64,000 nt of DNA from contig JALUXU010000006.1 in assembly GCA_027013225.1 (NCBI GenBank), positions 1 to 64,000 of the forward strand, given 5' to 3'. Within the stretch, counting starts at the first letter, position 1, and each line of letters starts with the position of its first letter. This document shows, piece by piece, positions 38,672 through 48,304 of the stretch. The translations under genes were made by a program, and so were the position numbers. Source of the stretch: Acidihalobacter sp. GTDB lineage: Bacteria; Pseudomonadota; Gammaproteobacteria; DSM-5130; Acidihalobacteraceae. The notes below the pieces were generated by a model, which did no database searches, was not told the origin of the DNA, and saw only the letters and a list, made by a program, of their open reading frames with translations.

Positions 38672-39226
38672 ATGACTCAACTACCTCCCCGCCAGCAACA
38701 GATCGTTCAGACCCATGCCGGCCTGATCGTCAATGTCGTTAAGGCCATTCAAAACCCCGAGTTACGGCCCACGCTTGAACAACTGCTTCGCACCAGCGAG
38801 GAAAACGGTTGGCACGCTCTGGTGGCGGCGATCCGGAAGATCCTCAACGGCTCACGCGAGATGAGCCTGGTGGCTACTCTCGACGAAGAAGACGCCACTA
38901 TCGTGGAGGCCATTCTGCGCGGCATACAGAACCCGGCCACCCTGCCCGATCCCGGCGCCAAGCCAGACCCGATACTGGCCGCGCCCGGCCTGGCGGGCAT
39001 GATCCATGCCTGTACCCGCGGCGATGTGCAGGCATTGGAACTGCTTTCCCAGATGGCGGAACAAATGACCCGCGCGGGAGGCGATCTCGGCCGTCTCGGC
39101 GGCCTCATGCGCCGTCTGGTGGAAGGTGAACGCGACCCGGAAAAACTCTCCTACGGCATGGGGCCACAGGGTGTTTCGTTGCTGCTGGCCGTGCTGGAGG
39201 AACTAGGCCGCCATGAAGCGCATTGA
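38672..39226 (+). CDS. Conserved hypothetical protein downstream of valS
   Basis: A 184-residue predicted soluble, mostly helical protein, beginning 24 nt after valS with GGAGG upstream of its ATG, so it is probably co-transcribed. Internal features are VATLDEEDATIVEAILRGIQNP, a Gly-rich AGGDLGRLGGLMRRLVEGER, and a C-terminal helix. I do not recognise the family and see no catalytic motif. A transposon remnant begins 11 nt after its stop, so downstream sequence may have been altered. Confidence 0.75.
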   Translation: MTQLPPRQQQIVQTHAGLIVNVVKAIQNPELRPTLEQLLRTSEENGWHALVAAIRKILNGSREMSLVATLDEEDATIVEAILRGIQNPATLPDPGAKPDPILAAPGLAGMIHACTRGDVQALELLSQMAEQMTRAGGDLGRLGGLMRRLVEGERDPEKLSYGMGPQGVSLLLAVLEELGRHEAH

Positions 39227-39289
39227 TTGATCCGATCTTGACTCCTCCCCTCCCTGAAGGGATGGGATTCCCAATTCACGGAGAACTGC

Positions 39290-39576
39290 TTATGCCAGAC
39301 GTATCCGGCACAAGCCTGACATTTCCTCCAAGGGCCCTCCAAAGGCGTTTGACAAGTCCGCAAGCCCTGCTGAAGTGGCCCGCAGGACACCTCGTTGAGC
39401 CACGGATAATCGCCGGAGCGATTGAGGTTCCGTCAGCTGGGCGTTGGCTTCGACATAACCGATTTTTTCCTGTCGCTGGTAGTACGCGTCGGTGTGCCAG
39501 TGCAGGACGTGCGCGCCAGCAGTTCCGCTTGCTCGGGCGTTGGATAGAACAGGTGCTTGAACGCCTTTTTAGCCAT
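39290..39576 (-). pseudogene. TnpB fragment (IS200/IS605 accessory nuclease), degenerate
   Basis: Reading from the ATG at 39576 on the minus strand gives MAKKAFKHLFYPTPEQAELLART, a standard TnpB N-terminus (20-odd residues). In intact proteins a conserved GCVRFVYNWAL segment follows, but it is deleted. The reading continues in shifted frames with TDAYYQRQEKIGYVEANAQLT and then WLNEVSCGPLQQGLR. After that only about 20 further residues remain before the hairpin end, so the RuvC nuclease domain is missing. It is not functional. Confidence 0.72.
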
Positions 39577-39621
39577 GCCTCACGTGGTATATGGCATCAT
39601 GCGAATATCCAAACATGGAGG

Positions 39622-39663
39622 CGCGCATCCCTCCATGCCCTGAAGGGCATGGAGGGATGCGCG
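39622..39663. repeat. Perfect 20-bp hairpin over the start of the GGDEF-EAL gene
   Basis: Arms 39622-39641 and 39644-39663 are perfectly complementary with a 2-nt GA loop. The right arm contains GGAGGG immediately followed by the ATG at 39657. A transcript crossing it would hide both the ribosome-binding sequence and this start codon. It appears to be the left-end hairpin of the decayed IS605-type element. Confidence 0.85.
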
Positions 39664-42395
39664 AAAGACTTGTGAGGTCGGGCTACCGGCAGCGGCTGGC
39701 TGCTCGATTCCTCATCGTCGCCCTGACGGGTCTGCTGCCACTGAGCGGCTTGTTGATCTGGAACGTCTATGGGGGGTATCAACAAACGCGTGCCGAAAAA
39801 ATTCATGATTTAAAGTCCATTGGGCGCGCGACGGCTTCCAGGATCGATTTCGATCTGGCCATGTCGCAGGCAGTGTTACAGGAAATTGCGGCTAGCGGGG
39901 GCGTTCGATCCAGCAACGCCCGCGCATGCAGCCGTTTTCTTGAAACGATTCACCGCCCATGGGCATTCGCCTACACCCTATTTTCCCGCAGCACGCCGAA
40001 AGGCATCGTCGATTGCTCCTCGCTGGGGCCGAAAAAAGTGAACGTGGGGTTGACGCCCAACATTCGCGCTGCGCTCGCCGGACATCTCGGCATCGGCCCA
40101 GCACGCATCGGACCGCAAAGCGGCGTGCCGGTGCTGCCTGTTTCCTGGCCGCTACGCAACGCCTCCGGACGGATTATCGCCATCCTCAACACCGGCATCC
40201 GCTTGTCCTGGCTGAAACAGACTTTCCCCGTCGTCTCACAGGGACAAAAAGGCGAACACCTCTGGTTGCTTCAAAACGGACAGAGCATACTGAGCCTGCC
40301 GAATAAAGCGCATCCGCCTGTCTGCGCCGGGGGCTACCCACCCTCAGGGAAAGTCAAAATCTGCCGGATGAAAAGCGCAAGCGGCCACTCACAACTGATC
40401 CTGGCCTTTGGTTCCGACTTCGCTTCGCATCTGCAGGTACTTGTAGCCTCTCCCCTGTCCTCAATTGAGGCGCCTGCCTACCAAAACGCATGGATCGCAG
40501 GCCTAGTCACCTTGATAGTGATACTGCTGACCAGCGTAGCCATGTTGGGCCTCGGTCATCGACACCTATTTCTTCCCCTGAAATCCATTGAGGAACTCGT
40601 ACGCCGGTTCGGCTCAGGGGATTATCGCGCCCGCTTGCCTGAAAACTGGAAAGCCAGTCACAAAAATAACGAAATCGTGACCCTGGGCATACAGATCGAG
40701 CACCTGGGCGGGCTCCTCGAGAAAAGCTTGGCGCAACTTGCCTTGGAACGGGACCACTTGGCCCGGATCGCCATGAGCGATCCATTGACCGGCTTGCCCA
40801 ACAGGCGGGCGTTGGATGAAGAACTTGAACGCGCCCTGGCGCGCGCGAAACGCGGGGATACAAAACTGGCCGTTTGCGCCCTGGATCTGGATGGATTCAA
40901 GGCTGTCAATGATCATTATGGGCATGAAGCCGGCGACCTTGTCCTGCAAGCCATCGGCGAGCGCTTGCAAAACAACTTGCGAAAAAACGATTTCGTCGCC
41001 CGTGTCGGTGGTGATGAATTCGTCGTACTGCTCGAATTCTTTGCCCAACGCACGTCGTTTACAGAGCTGTTCGACAAGATAGGCCATGTGGTTCGGTCTC
41101 CGGTTCTCTTGCCCGGGGAAAATTCTGTCCAGGTGGGCGTAAGCATGGGTGTTTGCCTTTTCCCCAACGACGGATGCGCTCCGTCAAATGGGTTGCTGCG
41201 CGCCGCGGATCAGGCCCTGTACCAAAGCAAGGCGCACAAGGCGGACCGGCAACGTTTCTGGGTCGTGGTCGGGGAATCGCCACAACTGGAACGCAACCGT
41301 TTTCAGGTATTGCTCGACCAGGGCGCGCTGGAAGTGGCGTATCAGCCGATCCTTAACGTGCGCAGTGGGCGCATCGAAGGTGTAGAGGCTCTGGCCCGTT
41401 TACGCGACGGCGACCGCCTGTTGGCGCCGCGGCAATTCCTCGATGAACTCGATGCGAAGGATCGTTCTAGACTCACCCTCCAGATTCTGGACCGATTGCT
41501 GATGGATCTGCGCGCCCTGGATTCGGAAGGGTATTCTCTTTGGGGCGCTTTCAACGTCGAAACCGATGACTTGCAAACTCCCTTGCTTCGGCATGAGCTG
41601 AGCAAGCGGCTCGAGGCCATTGGCTTCGAGCCGGCCCGCCTGCACCTGGAGATACTCGAAGGTGGTGATTTTCTCAATCGAAAAGAGGCCATGGATGAAT
41701 TGCAGGCGCTGCATCTTCTTGGCGTTAAATTGGCCTTGGACGACATCGGCAGCGCTTATTCCTCATTACTGAGGCTCAAGGAACTTCCTGTGGACGTGAT
41801 CAAGCTCGATCAGGCATTTGTCCGCGGCCTCGAGAAGCGTCCGGCAGATCTTTCCTTTGTCCTGGCCATGCAAGAGCTCGCCAATGATCTTCGCATCGAA
41901 ATGGTGGTCGAAGGCGTGGAGACGCGCCCGATAGCCGACGCCGTCGAAGTCTTGGGCACCCACTTCGTGCAAGGCTATGCCCTGGCCAAGCCCTTGCCGT
42001 TTAAGCAATTAGCCGTTTTTATAGCCACTTTTGAATTTTCAGCCAAGGCTTATCCGGATTCCTTGCTGGGTCTGTATGCGTATCACCTGATGTTTGACCG
42101 CAAACTGGCCTCGCTGATTTTCACGAATCCGCAAATGGTTGCAAAAGCGCGCGTTGCCGACGCCAGGCAGTGCAAATTCCACGCGGCCATGAAGCGACTG
42201 GGTATTGGAGAGGAAAGCCACTTGGCGCGCCTGCATGCCGAGTATCACCTTCTTCTATCCGAGGCCAATGACAAGACCGCCTGGGTGCGGTTGCGAGATG
42301 TCAATCGACAGATTCTGGAAGTCATCGCCACGCTATGGGAAAAAACCCGCCAAGCGGCCGAAGCCTCCAAACCCGCCGCTTATGACACGACCTAG
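39657..42395 (+). CDS. Membrane GGDEF-EAL protein with periplasmic sensor, HAMP and C-terminal CZB-like domain
   Basis: A 912-residue c-di-GMP enzyme. Order: TM1 (about 18-38), a periplasmic Cache-like sensor, TM2 (about 277-305), HAMP, GGDEF (RVGGDEF at 450-456, with an inhibitory RKND site in RxxD spacing), EAL (GVEALARL at about 577; LDDIGSAYSSL, EGVET and QGYALAKPL present), then a C-terminal domain with H810, C839, H860 and H864 in the order and spacing of zinc-binding CZB domains. Both catalytic motifs look intact, so it could make or degrade c-di-GMP. The start is unsure: ATG 39657 lies in a transposon hairpin, GTG 39672 is an alternative. Confidence 0.85.
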   Translation: MRERLVRSGYRQRLAARFLIVALTGLLPLSGLLIWNVYGGYQQTRAEKIHDLKSIGRATASRIDFDLAMSQAVLQEIAASGGVRSSNARACSRFLETIHRPWAFAYTLFSRSTPKGIVDCSSLGPKKVNVGLTPNIRAALAGHLGIGPARIGPQSGVPVLPVSWPLRNASGRIIAILNTGIRLSWLKQTFPVVSQGQKGEHLWLLQNGQSILSLPNKAHPPVCAGGYPPSGKVKICRMKSASGHSQLILAFGSDFASHLQVLVASPLSSIEAPAYQNAWIAGLVTLIVILLTSVAMLGLGHRHLFLPLKSIEELVRRFGSGDYRARLPENWKASHKNNEIVTLGIQIEHLGGLLEKSLAQLALERDHLARIAMSDPLTGLPNRRALDEELERALARAKRGDTKLAVCALDLDGFKAVNDHYGHEAGDLVLQAIGERLQNNLRKNDFVARVGGDEFVVLLEFFAQRTSFTELFDKIGHVVRSPVLLPGENSVQVGVSMGVCLFPNDGCAPSNGLLRAADQALYQSKAHKADRQRFWVVVGESPQLERNRFQVLLDQGALEVAYQPILNVRSGRIEGVEALARLRDGDRLLAPRQFLDELDAKDRSRLTLQILDRLLMDLRALDSEGYSLWGAFNVETDDLQTPLLRHELSKRLEAIGFEPARLHLEILEGGDFLNRKEAMDELQALHLLGVKLALDDIGSAYSSLLRLKELPVDVIKLDQAFVRGLEKRPADLSFVLAMQELANDLRIEMVVEGVETRPIADAVEVLGTHFVQGYALAKPLPFKQLAVFIATFEFSAKAYPDSLLGLYAYHLMFDRKLASLIFTNPQMVAKARVADARQCKFHAAMKRLGIGEESHLARLHAEYHLLLSEANDKTAWVRLRDVNRQILEVIATLWEKTRQAAEASKPAAYDTT

Positions 42396-42430
42396 CAGCA
42401 ACTGCCAAGCAAGCCAAGGATGGCTTGCAC

Positions 42431-42528
42431 GCAGATCAAGCACGCCAAGTGCTTGATCTGCGGAGGGCGTCGCGGGCGCGTACCGCGACGATCCGGGTTG
42501 AAAAAGGGCGGAAAGGCCCTTTTTCAAC
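42431..42528. terminator. Three consecutive hairpins, the last a bidirectional terminator
   Basis: Hairpin 1: GCAGATCAAGCAC / GTGCTTGATCTGC (42431-42443, 42449-42461). Hairpin 2: CGTCGCGG / CCGCGACG (42468-42475, 42483-42490). Hairpin 3: GTTGAAAAAGGGC / GCCCTTTTTCAAC (42497-42509, 42516-42528), with A and T runs inside the stem so it can terminate either way. It separates the convergent GGDEF-EAL and DUF1631 genes. All three stems are perfect. Confidence 0.7.
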
Positions 42529-42534
42529 TCCCTG

Positions 42535-44892
42535 CTAGGCGCCTTCGGTTGAAGATTCCGAGAGGCTTCCAAGGGCCGACAGCAAGGCCTGTTCGACGGC
42601 CGGAGCGTCATCGGCCGGATGGAGGCGGCCCTCACGCAATTCACGGGCAAAGGCGGAAGGTGTCATTTCCGTCGCCTTGAAACCGCGATGATCGACGAAG
42701 AAGCACTTTCCGCTGATGGCGCTACGCCAGGACAGCTTGATTCTTTGCGGCTCCGCGTCTTCGTCCGTCACCCATTCCAGCCACTGGCCTTCTTCTATCG
42801 TTTGCGCCTGCCGAGCGAATTCATCATTAATATCTTCCGCATTGCGTTCATCCGGAGTGCTCTTGGCCTCCCCCAGAAAACGTCCTTCGGCGATCATGCG
42901 ATTGATCTCTTCCGCCTTGCGCGCCATGAAACTCTTGCGGTCGGCCGCCGGCATTTCACTTTTTTCAATTACCTCTTGTCCAGCCGGCAGCACAACGGCT
43001 TCCCGGCCGGATGAGTCCTCCCCTCCTTCGCCGCCCTGGATCGATGCCTGCTTGCGTGCACAAGCCGGTGATTTGGATTTGGCCAGCCGTGAATGCTCGG
43101 CGGCCAACCAAGCGAGAAATTCCTGTTGTTCCTCCTCGCTCATTTTCAGCTTGTCCATCCCTTCGCGCAAGGCGCGCAACAAAGGGGGCAAGCTGCCCGT
43201 CAACTGGGCGCGGAGTTCGTCGGTCTCCTTGGGCAACAGGCTCCAGACGAGCGTGGAGGCAATGTTGAGCGCCTTGTTCCAGGCGATCGACTCCACGCCG
43301 CCGCCCATGTAGATAGCGATCAGAAGATCACGCCAGCGTGTTTCGAGAAAAGCCCTTGCCTTCTCTGGAACGGGCTGATCGGCGATGATTCGCGCAAGGG
43401 CGCTGGCGGCGACTCGCTTGCCCGATTCACGCCTTTCACGGTGCAGGATGCGCATCGCATCACTGGCTTCCCGTTCGATGGCTTGATTCTGCTCGGACTC
43501 CAGAAAATATTCATAGTCTTCCACGACGCGGGCGAAGACGTCCGGATCATCCTCGAATTCGTCGATGATCCGGGAAACGGCCCGTCGAGTCTCGACCAAC
43601 AGCTCGTCGGTCTCGCCATCGGCCGCGGGCTTCCAGAGATAGCCGACGCGCGCCATCATGTTGATCAACCGACGGGCAGGATGATGCCGGCGGGTGAAAA
43701 AAGTCGGGTCGATTATCGCTACTTTCAACACCGGTAATTGCAATCGGCCAATCAATCCCTTGAACACATCGGGCAAAGTGGAGTTGCCGAGCAAGAAATC
43801 GAACAGCATGGCGACGATATCGATAGTTTTTTCATCGGTCTGCCGCAACTCGGGACTTCGATCCTTCTCATGGCTCGTGGCTTCCAGCACTTTCTGCTTC
43901 AGCGCGCCGGCCTCTAGCGTTCCTTGGCTCGTTATTGCCAGAGTATGTTGCAGTCGATTCAGGGCGCCGAGCAGCTCGTTGCCATCAACCACCGGCGTTG
44001 TCTTCAATTCAAGGCCGGAACCGCCGCTAGAGGCCGGCGGCGGCGTCGAATGAAGAAATGCGCGCAATGCCGCGGCCAACGCATCATCGCTCCCCTCGTC
44101 CTCTTCCGATTCTTGATCGGCGTAGGGGGTTGCCGCCGCTTTTCTTGTACGCGTCCTCGTTTTACGACTTTCTTTCTCGCGCTCGAGTTTCAAATCCGGA
44201 AGCAGGCCGGAGTCGATCAGGCCATCATTCATGGCCTCGTACAAAGAGCCGAGTTCGCTTATGAAATGATTGTCGAACAGCTTGAACAAGACAAGTTTCG
44301 GCTGGATGGGCATTTCCAAGGTTTTTGTCGCTTCCCCGAATGCCTCGCTCAATCGCCCGGGTGAGACAGGAAAATCGTCTTCGCTCTGCTGCGCAGGCCG
44401 GCCCGCAAGCGCGGCCATTCTCAAACCCAGCAGATAAAGGACATCCTCATGAGCGCGCCGGGCTTTTCCCGCCATGCCTTTGATGGCCAGGTCAATTTCC
44501 AGTTCGTCTGTCTCGACCAGGCTGAGTTGCTCATTTTCGTGAGAGCTGTCTTTGTCCGCGCGACGACGCAGTATGGCCGGGTTGAGATAGTGCTCAAAAT
44601 CTTTCATGACCCAGGCAACGAAATCGCCTTCAATGACCTTGCTTTTGAGTCTGAGTTCTCGCATGGCGTCGAAATACACCATTTGTTGTTGATTGTTTTC
44701 CGCCTTGTCGGCCAAATCGAAGAAGGCATCGTCGACGTGGTCGAGGACGCGCTTGAGCCGATCCGTGAGCGCCGGACGCAATAATTCTCTCAGCCGGGAA
44801 ATGGCCAATCCTTTTTTTGCGCCTCCAAGATCCCCTGCAACATGGGATCCCGTCATGGGTACTACGTTGGTGCCATCGCCTGTCGATTTCAT
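42535..44892 (-). CDS. DUF1631 family protein
   Basis: A 785-residue cytosolic protein of the DUF1631 family, of unknown function, sometimes wrongly called thymidine phosphorylase. Predicted mostly helical, with a low-complexity acidic/basic linker around residues 245-275 (KTRTRTRKAAATPY then ESEEDEGSDD). A C-terminal region (KLSWRSAISGKCFFVDHRG) resembles the beta-barrel ending seen in family members and may be PilZ-like. It is convergent with the GGDEF-EAL gene. A role linked to c-di-GMP is only suggested by that neighbour. Length is normal for the family. Confidence 0.8.
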   Translation of the reverse strand: MKSTGDGTNVVPMTGSHVAGDLGGAKKGLAISRLRELLRPALTDRLKRVLDHVDDAFFDLADKAENNQQQMVYFDAMRELRLKSKVIEGDFVAWVMKDFEHYLNPAILRRRADKDSSHENEQLSLVETDELEIDLAIKGMAGKARRAHEDVLYLLGLRMAALAGRPAQQSEDDFPVSPGRLSEAFGEATKTLEMPIQPKLVLFKLFDNHFISELGSLYEAMNDGLIDSGLLPDLKLEREKESRKTRTRTRKAAATPYADQESEEDEGSDDALAAALRAFLHSTPPPASSGGSGLELKTTPVVDGNELLGALNRLQHTLAITSQGTLEAGALKQKVLEATSHEKDRSPELRQTDEKTIDIVAMLFDFLLGNSTLPDVFKGLIGRLQLPVLKVAIIDPTFFTRRHHPARRLINMMARVGYLWKPAADGETDELLVETRRAVSRIIDEFEDDPDVFARVVEDYEYFLESEQNQAIEREASDAMRILHRERRESGKRVAASALARIIADQPVPEKARAFLETRWRDLLIAIYMGGGVESIAWNKALNIASTLVWSLLPKETDELRAQLTGSLPPLLRALREGMDKLKMSEEEQQEFLAWLAAEHSRLAKSKSPACARKQASIQGGEGGEDSSGREAVVLPAGQEVIEKSEMPAADRKSFMARKAEEINRMIAEGRFLGEAKSTPDERNAEDINDEFARQAQTIEEGQWLEWVTDEDAEPQRIKLSWRSAISGKCFFVDHRGFKATEMTPSAFARELREGRLHPADDAPAVEQALLSALGSLSESSTEGA

Positions 44893-45472
44893 GAATTCAT
44901 ATCCTCATCATCTCAGAGACTCTTCTCTCTCGAGGACGGCCTGATTGTTCATTCGTCGCTGATAGAATCTGCTGACTCGCAGATTAAAAATGTTTTTATG
45001 CCTTGGCAAGTAAGCGAATGTAATCGCACAACCCCCTGCAGGGGCCCTCGCTCCAGTTCGGCGGTTGTCCTCAGCAAATCTTTCCTCTCTTTATCATGGG
45101 CCGCCCAATGCGGTCGGTAGTCTATTGAGAACGGCCATCTCGCCCTAGGGATAAGACATTCGAGTCAGGCACAGAACGAATCCGCTTGACCTTTAAAGAC
45201 TCTCATAAGTTAAGATAGACGAGAAATCGAGCCGGGTACAAACAGCTTGTCTGCCAATCATGTCCGATCATCCCCTGGCGGTAGTAGAAGCAAGTGAATC
45301 CGCCCGGAAAATGTTAATGGGCAAACCGAAGATCTTTGCTCCTAAATGCAAATTTCCGCTCAAATGCACTCGATTCCTTTCGCCCTTGTTCCATATTCGC
45401 ATAGACTTCATGTTTCCCAGGCACTTATCCTTTTAACAGGACTGTGAACCAATTTCTTGCATATCACTCAGG
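44893..45472. other. 580-nt divergent intergenic region
   Basis: This holds the promoters of the DUF1631 gene (minus) and ispG (plus). A short stem AATCTGC / GCAGATT lies at 44966-44985. A weak sigma-70-like pair TTGACC (45186-45191) and TAAGAT (45211-45216) has a 19-nt spacer and would leave a leader of over 250 nt before ispG. No open frame here looks like a protein, and no riboswitch was recognised. Confidence 0.4.
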
Positions 45473-46732
45473 ATGACTCTTGCCATGCTGCAACCAGTTC
45501 TCGCCCCTAGACGTAAAACCGTGGCAGTCAAAATCGGCTCGGTTACCGTGGGCGGCGGCGCTCCCGTCGTCGTTCAGTCAATGACCAATACCGACACGGC
45601 GGATCCCGTGCGCACTGCGATCCAGGTAGCCGAACTCGCCCGCGCCGGATCTGAAATCGTCCGTCTGACGGTAAATACCGAGGAAGCGGCGGCGGCCGTC
45701 ACGGAAATTCGTGAACGGGTGGAAGCCATGGGGCTGGACGTGCCTTTGATCGGTGATTTCCATTTCAATGGGCACAAGCTGCTGAGCAAATACCCGGCCT
45801 GTGCCGAAGCCTTGTCGAAATTCCGCATCAATCCCGGTAATGTCGGCCGCGGAAAAAAACGCGACGAGCAGTTCGCGCAGATGATCGAATTCGCTTGCCG
45901 TTATGACAAGCCAGTGAGAATCGGTGTCAATTGGGGTTCGCTCGACCAGGATCTGCTCGCCCGCAAGCTGGATGCGAATGCCAAGCGCCCGGAACCCAAG
46001 TCGCTTGAAGAGATTACGCATGACGCCTTGCTGGAATCGGCCTTATCCAGCGCCCACCGCGCCGAGGTATTGGGATTGGCGCACGATCGCATCATTCTCT
46101 CCTGCAAAATCTCGGCGGTTCAGGATCTGATACGCGCTTATCGCGATCTGGCCGAACGTTGCGATTATCCGCTGCATCTCGGCCTCACCGAAGCCGGTAT
46201 GGGAACCAAGGGAATCGTCGCCTCGACCGCCGCCTTGTCGGTCCTTCTGGCCGAAGGCATCGGCGACACCATCCGCATCTCCCTCACCCCGGAACCCGGC
46301 GGTGAGCGCACTCAGGAAGTGCGAGTGGCGCAGGAGATCCTGCAATCGCTCGGCATGCGCTCCTTCACACCGCGGGTGATCGCCTGCCCTGGCTGCGGCC
46401 GCACCTCCAGCGACTATTTCCAGCATCTTGCCGCCGAAATCCAGGAATTTCTTGTCGCTCAGATGCCCGTCTGGCGAAAAACACACCCAGGCGTCGAAGA
46501 GATGAGCGTTGCCGTAATGGGATGCGTGGTAAACGGCCCGGGCGAAAGCCGCAATGCCAACATCGGCATCAGCCTGCCCGGCAGCGGAGAAACACCGGTG
46601 GCGCCGGTCTATGTCAACGGCGAGAAAACCGTCACCCTCAAGGGCGATGGCATTGCCGAAGAATTCAAGGCGCTGGTAACTGATTATGTGCAACGCCACT
46701 ATCGGCAAGAAGATCAGCCGGCGAGTGCTTGA
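45473..46732 (+). CDS. ispG: 4-hydroxy-3-methylbut-2-enyl-diphosphate synthase
   Basis: A 419-residue iron-sulfur enzyme of the MEP isoprenoid pathway that reduces MEcPP to HMBPP. The three cluster Cys are in [13 protein letters not shown] (two, about residue 305) and [18 protein letters not shown] (about 351), followed by the ligand Glu. The TIM-barrel part begins [15 protein letters not shown]. The start is either ATG 45473 or ATG 45485; the second has AGGA 11 nt upstream, the first none. Two plain residues differ, function is unaffected. Confidence 0.96.
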   Translation: MTLAMLQPVLAPRRKTVAVKIGSVTVGGGAPVVVQSMTNTDTADPVRTAIQVAELARAGSEIVRLTVNTEEAAAAVTEIRERVEAMGLDVPLIGDFHFNGHKLLSKYPACAEALSKFRINPGNVGRGKKRDEQFAQMIEFACRYDKPVRIGVNWGSLDQDLLARKLDANAKRPEPKSLEEITHDALLESALSSAHRAEVLGLAHDRIILSCKISAVQDLIRAYRDLAERCDYPLHLGLTEAGMGTKGIVASTAALSVLLAEGIGDTIRISLTPEPGGERTQEVRVAQEILQSLGMRSFTPRVIACPGCGRTSSDYFQHLAAEIQEFLVAQMPVWRKTHPGVEEMSVAVMGCVVNGPGESRNANIGISLPGSGETPVAPVYVNGEKTVTLKGDGIAEEFKALVTDYVQRHYRQEDQPASA

Positions 46733-46769
46733 GCCAACCTCCTTCAATACGCTTTCAGGGTAATTTCTC

Positions 46770-48299
46770 ATGGCATTTCGTCGCTTTTTTCTCTTTTCTG
46801 TGGGGATATTGTTCCTTCTTGTCGCCTTGGCTGTCGCTCTCGGCCCCTGGTATACCAGCCAAATCGCGGATCATGCGCTTAAGTCGGCTATCCAGGAAAT
46901 CAATCGCCATGGAACCTTCGATGCCCGCTATCAGCGCATCGCCTACGGCTGGTTCGGCCAAGAGGGACGCCTGATACTGGTACCTACCGCGCCCAAGGCG
47001 CGACAGACGCTGCAAAAGACCAATGGCAGCGACGAACTGGTTTTGCGCCTGCAAATAGCCTATGGCCCTTTACCCTTCGCGTCATGGGGGCGTGATGGAG
47101 TCAGCCTGATGCCGGTGGGCGCGATCATCGATGCCCGCTTGCCTGGCCTCGAAAAATCCCTGCATAAAGCCGGCAGCGCTTATCGCCTGCGGGATGTGGT
47201 CGGATTGAGTGGAAACAGTCAATTTCTGGCGAACCTTCAGCCCGGCAAACTGACCACCCCGGATGGTGCCCATATGCAATGGGGCAAAGTGCGATTGGAG
47301 ATCGACCAGAATGGTGGTCGCATCAATGGGCAAGGTCATTTCGGTGCGTTTTCACTGAACGCCACAAACGGCTATCTGCGCCTGCAGCCAGCGAGCCTGC
47401 GTATCGGGAATTTGCAAGTCAAGGACGGCCTCAGCGCTGGCCGCATCCAACTCGATTGGCAAGGAATGAGCTTCAACGTGCCGGACAAGCAGCAGCCGCA
47501 CCGCCGCATTGCGGGTTTTTTGAAATCGTTCACGCTGCTCAGCGACACCCATTTTGGCGAAGGCGTTACCTATGGCCGAGCCACCCTGGGCATAAAAGCC
47601 ATGGAAATCCGCCAACCCGCGAATGCGCCGAAAGCGACATTTTCCATGCGTGACATTCGCTTGCAGGCATCATCCACACCCCCACGCGGCGCCTTCATGG
47701 ACTCAACATTGGATTGGCAGGCAATGCGCATGGAAATTTCAGGGCAGCAATATGCTCCTGTTCAACTCGTTATCACCCTCGATCACCAGTATGTGCCTGC
47801 ACTGAAAGAGATGATGCAGGGATTTCGGAAACTGCAGGCGCAAGCCAGGGAAAACGCCTATTCCCAAGTGCCGACTCGCCTGTTCTATCAGCGTGCGATC
47901 GGACTTTTGATGCCTTCGGTACAGCAATTCATCGCGCATTATCCGGTTTTGCGGTTGAAAAAACTGAACATCGGCACGCCAGAAGGCTCACTTCAAGCCG
48001 AGGGAGAAGCCCGTCTTACGCCCGCAGGAGGTGGATCGCCCAGCCTGCTCACCCTGCCCCAGGATCTCGTCGCCGATCTATCGCTCGAGGTACCTCCTGC
48101 CATAGCGCGTCATTTGCTGTCAGCCGCGCTCGAACGCCGGGGCGTTCCAAGCGATCAGCTCACCAAGGTCACGACCATGCAATTGCAGCAAATGCAAAGC
48201 GCCGGCTGGATCAAGCTCGAAAAGGGCATCTACAAGACGCGCATCGACTATAGCCGCGGGGCGATGGACATTTACGGACATCCTGTCCCCTTGGGATAA
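46770..48299 (+). CDS. DUF945 (YdgA-like) family protein
   Basis: A 509-residue protein with an N-terminal membrane anchor (FLFSVGILFLLVALAVALG) and a long periplasmic part. YIxGxG-type DUF945 features, FDARYQRIAYGWFGQEGRL and later repeated beta-rich segments, match E. coli YdgA (502 residues), whose function is unknown. It starts 37 nt after ispG and may be co-transcribed. It ends 5 nt before the convergent lipoprotein gene. Confidence 0.8.
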   Translation: MAFRRFFLFSVGILFLLVALAVALGPWYTSQIADHALKSAIQEINRHGTFDARYQRIAYGWFGQEGRLILVPTAPKARQTLQKTNGSDELVLRLQIAYGPLPFASWGRDGVSLMPVGAIIDARLPGLEKSLHKAGSAYRLRDVVGLSGNSQFLANLQPGKLTTPDGAHMQWGKVRLEIDQNGGRINGQGHFGAFSLNATNGYLRLQPASLRIGNLQVKDGLSAGRIQLDWQGMSFNVPDKQQPHRRIAGFLKSFTLLSDTHFGEGVTYGRATLGIKAMEIRQPANAPKATFSMRDIRLQASSTPPRGAFMDSTLDWQAMRMEISGQQYAPVQLVITLDHQYVPALKEMMQGFRKLQAQARENAYSQVPTRLFYQRAIGLLMPSVQQFIAHYPVLRLKKLNIGTPEGSLQAEGEARLTPAGGGSPSLLTLPQDLVADLSLEVPPAIARHLLSAALERRGVPSDQLTKVTTMQLQQMQSAGWIKLEKGIYKTRIDYSRGAMDIYGHPVPLG

Positions 48300-48304
48300 A
48301 GGTT

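Larger units (their letters stand above)
39238..39663 (-). mobile_element. Decayed IS200/IS605-type (tnpB-only) element
   Basis: The left edge (right end of the element, since tnpB reads minus) has TTGACTCCTCCCC followed by an imperfect hairpin CCCCTCCCT-GA-AGGGATGGG (39247-39266), typical of IS200/IS605 right ends. The right edge has a perfect 20-bp hairpin with the same CCCT-GA-AGGG tip (39622-39663). Between them is a broken tnpB. Subterminal hairpins rather than inverted repeats are the mark of this transposon superfamily. The element lies between the valS operon and the GGDEF-EAL gene. The outermost bases are approximate. Confidence 0.72.

Noticed and set aside
39223-39675. A 150-codon plus-strand frame across the transposon remnant
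   Set aside because: It is antisense to the tnpB fragment and has no protein-like features.
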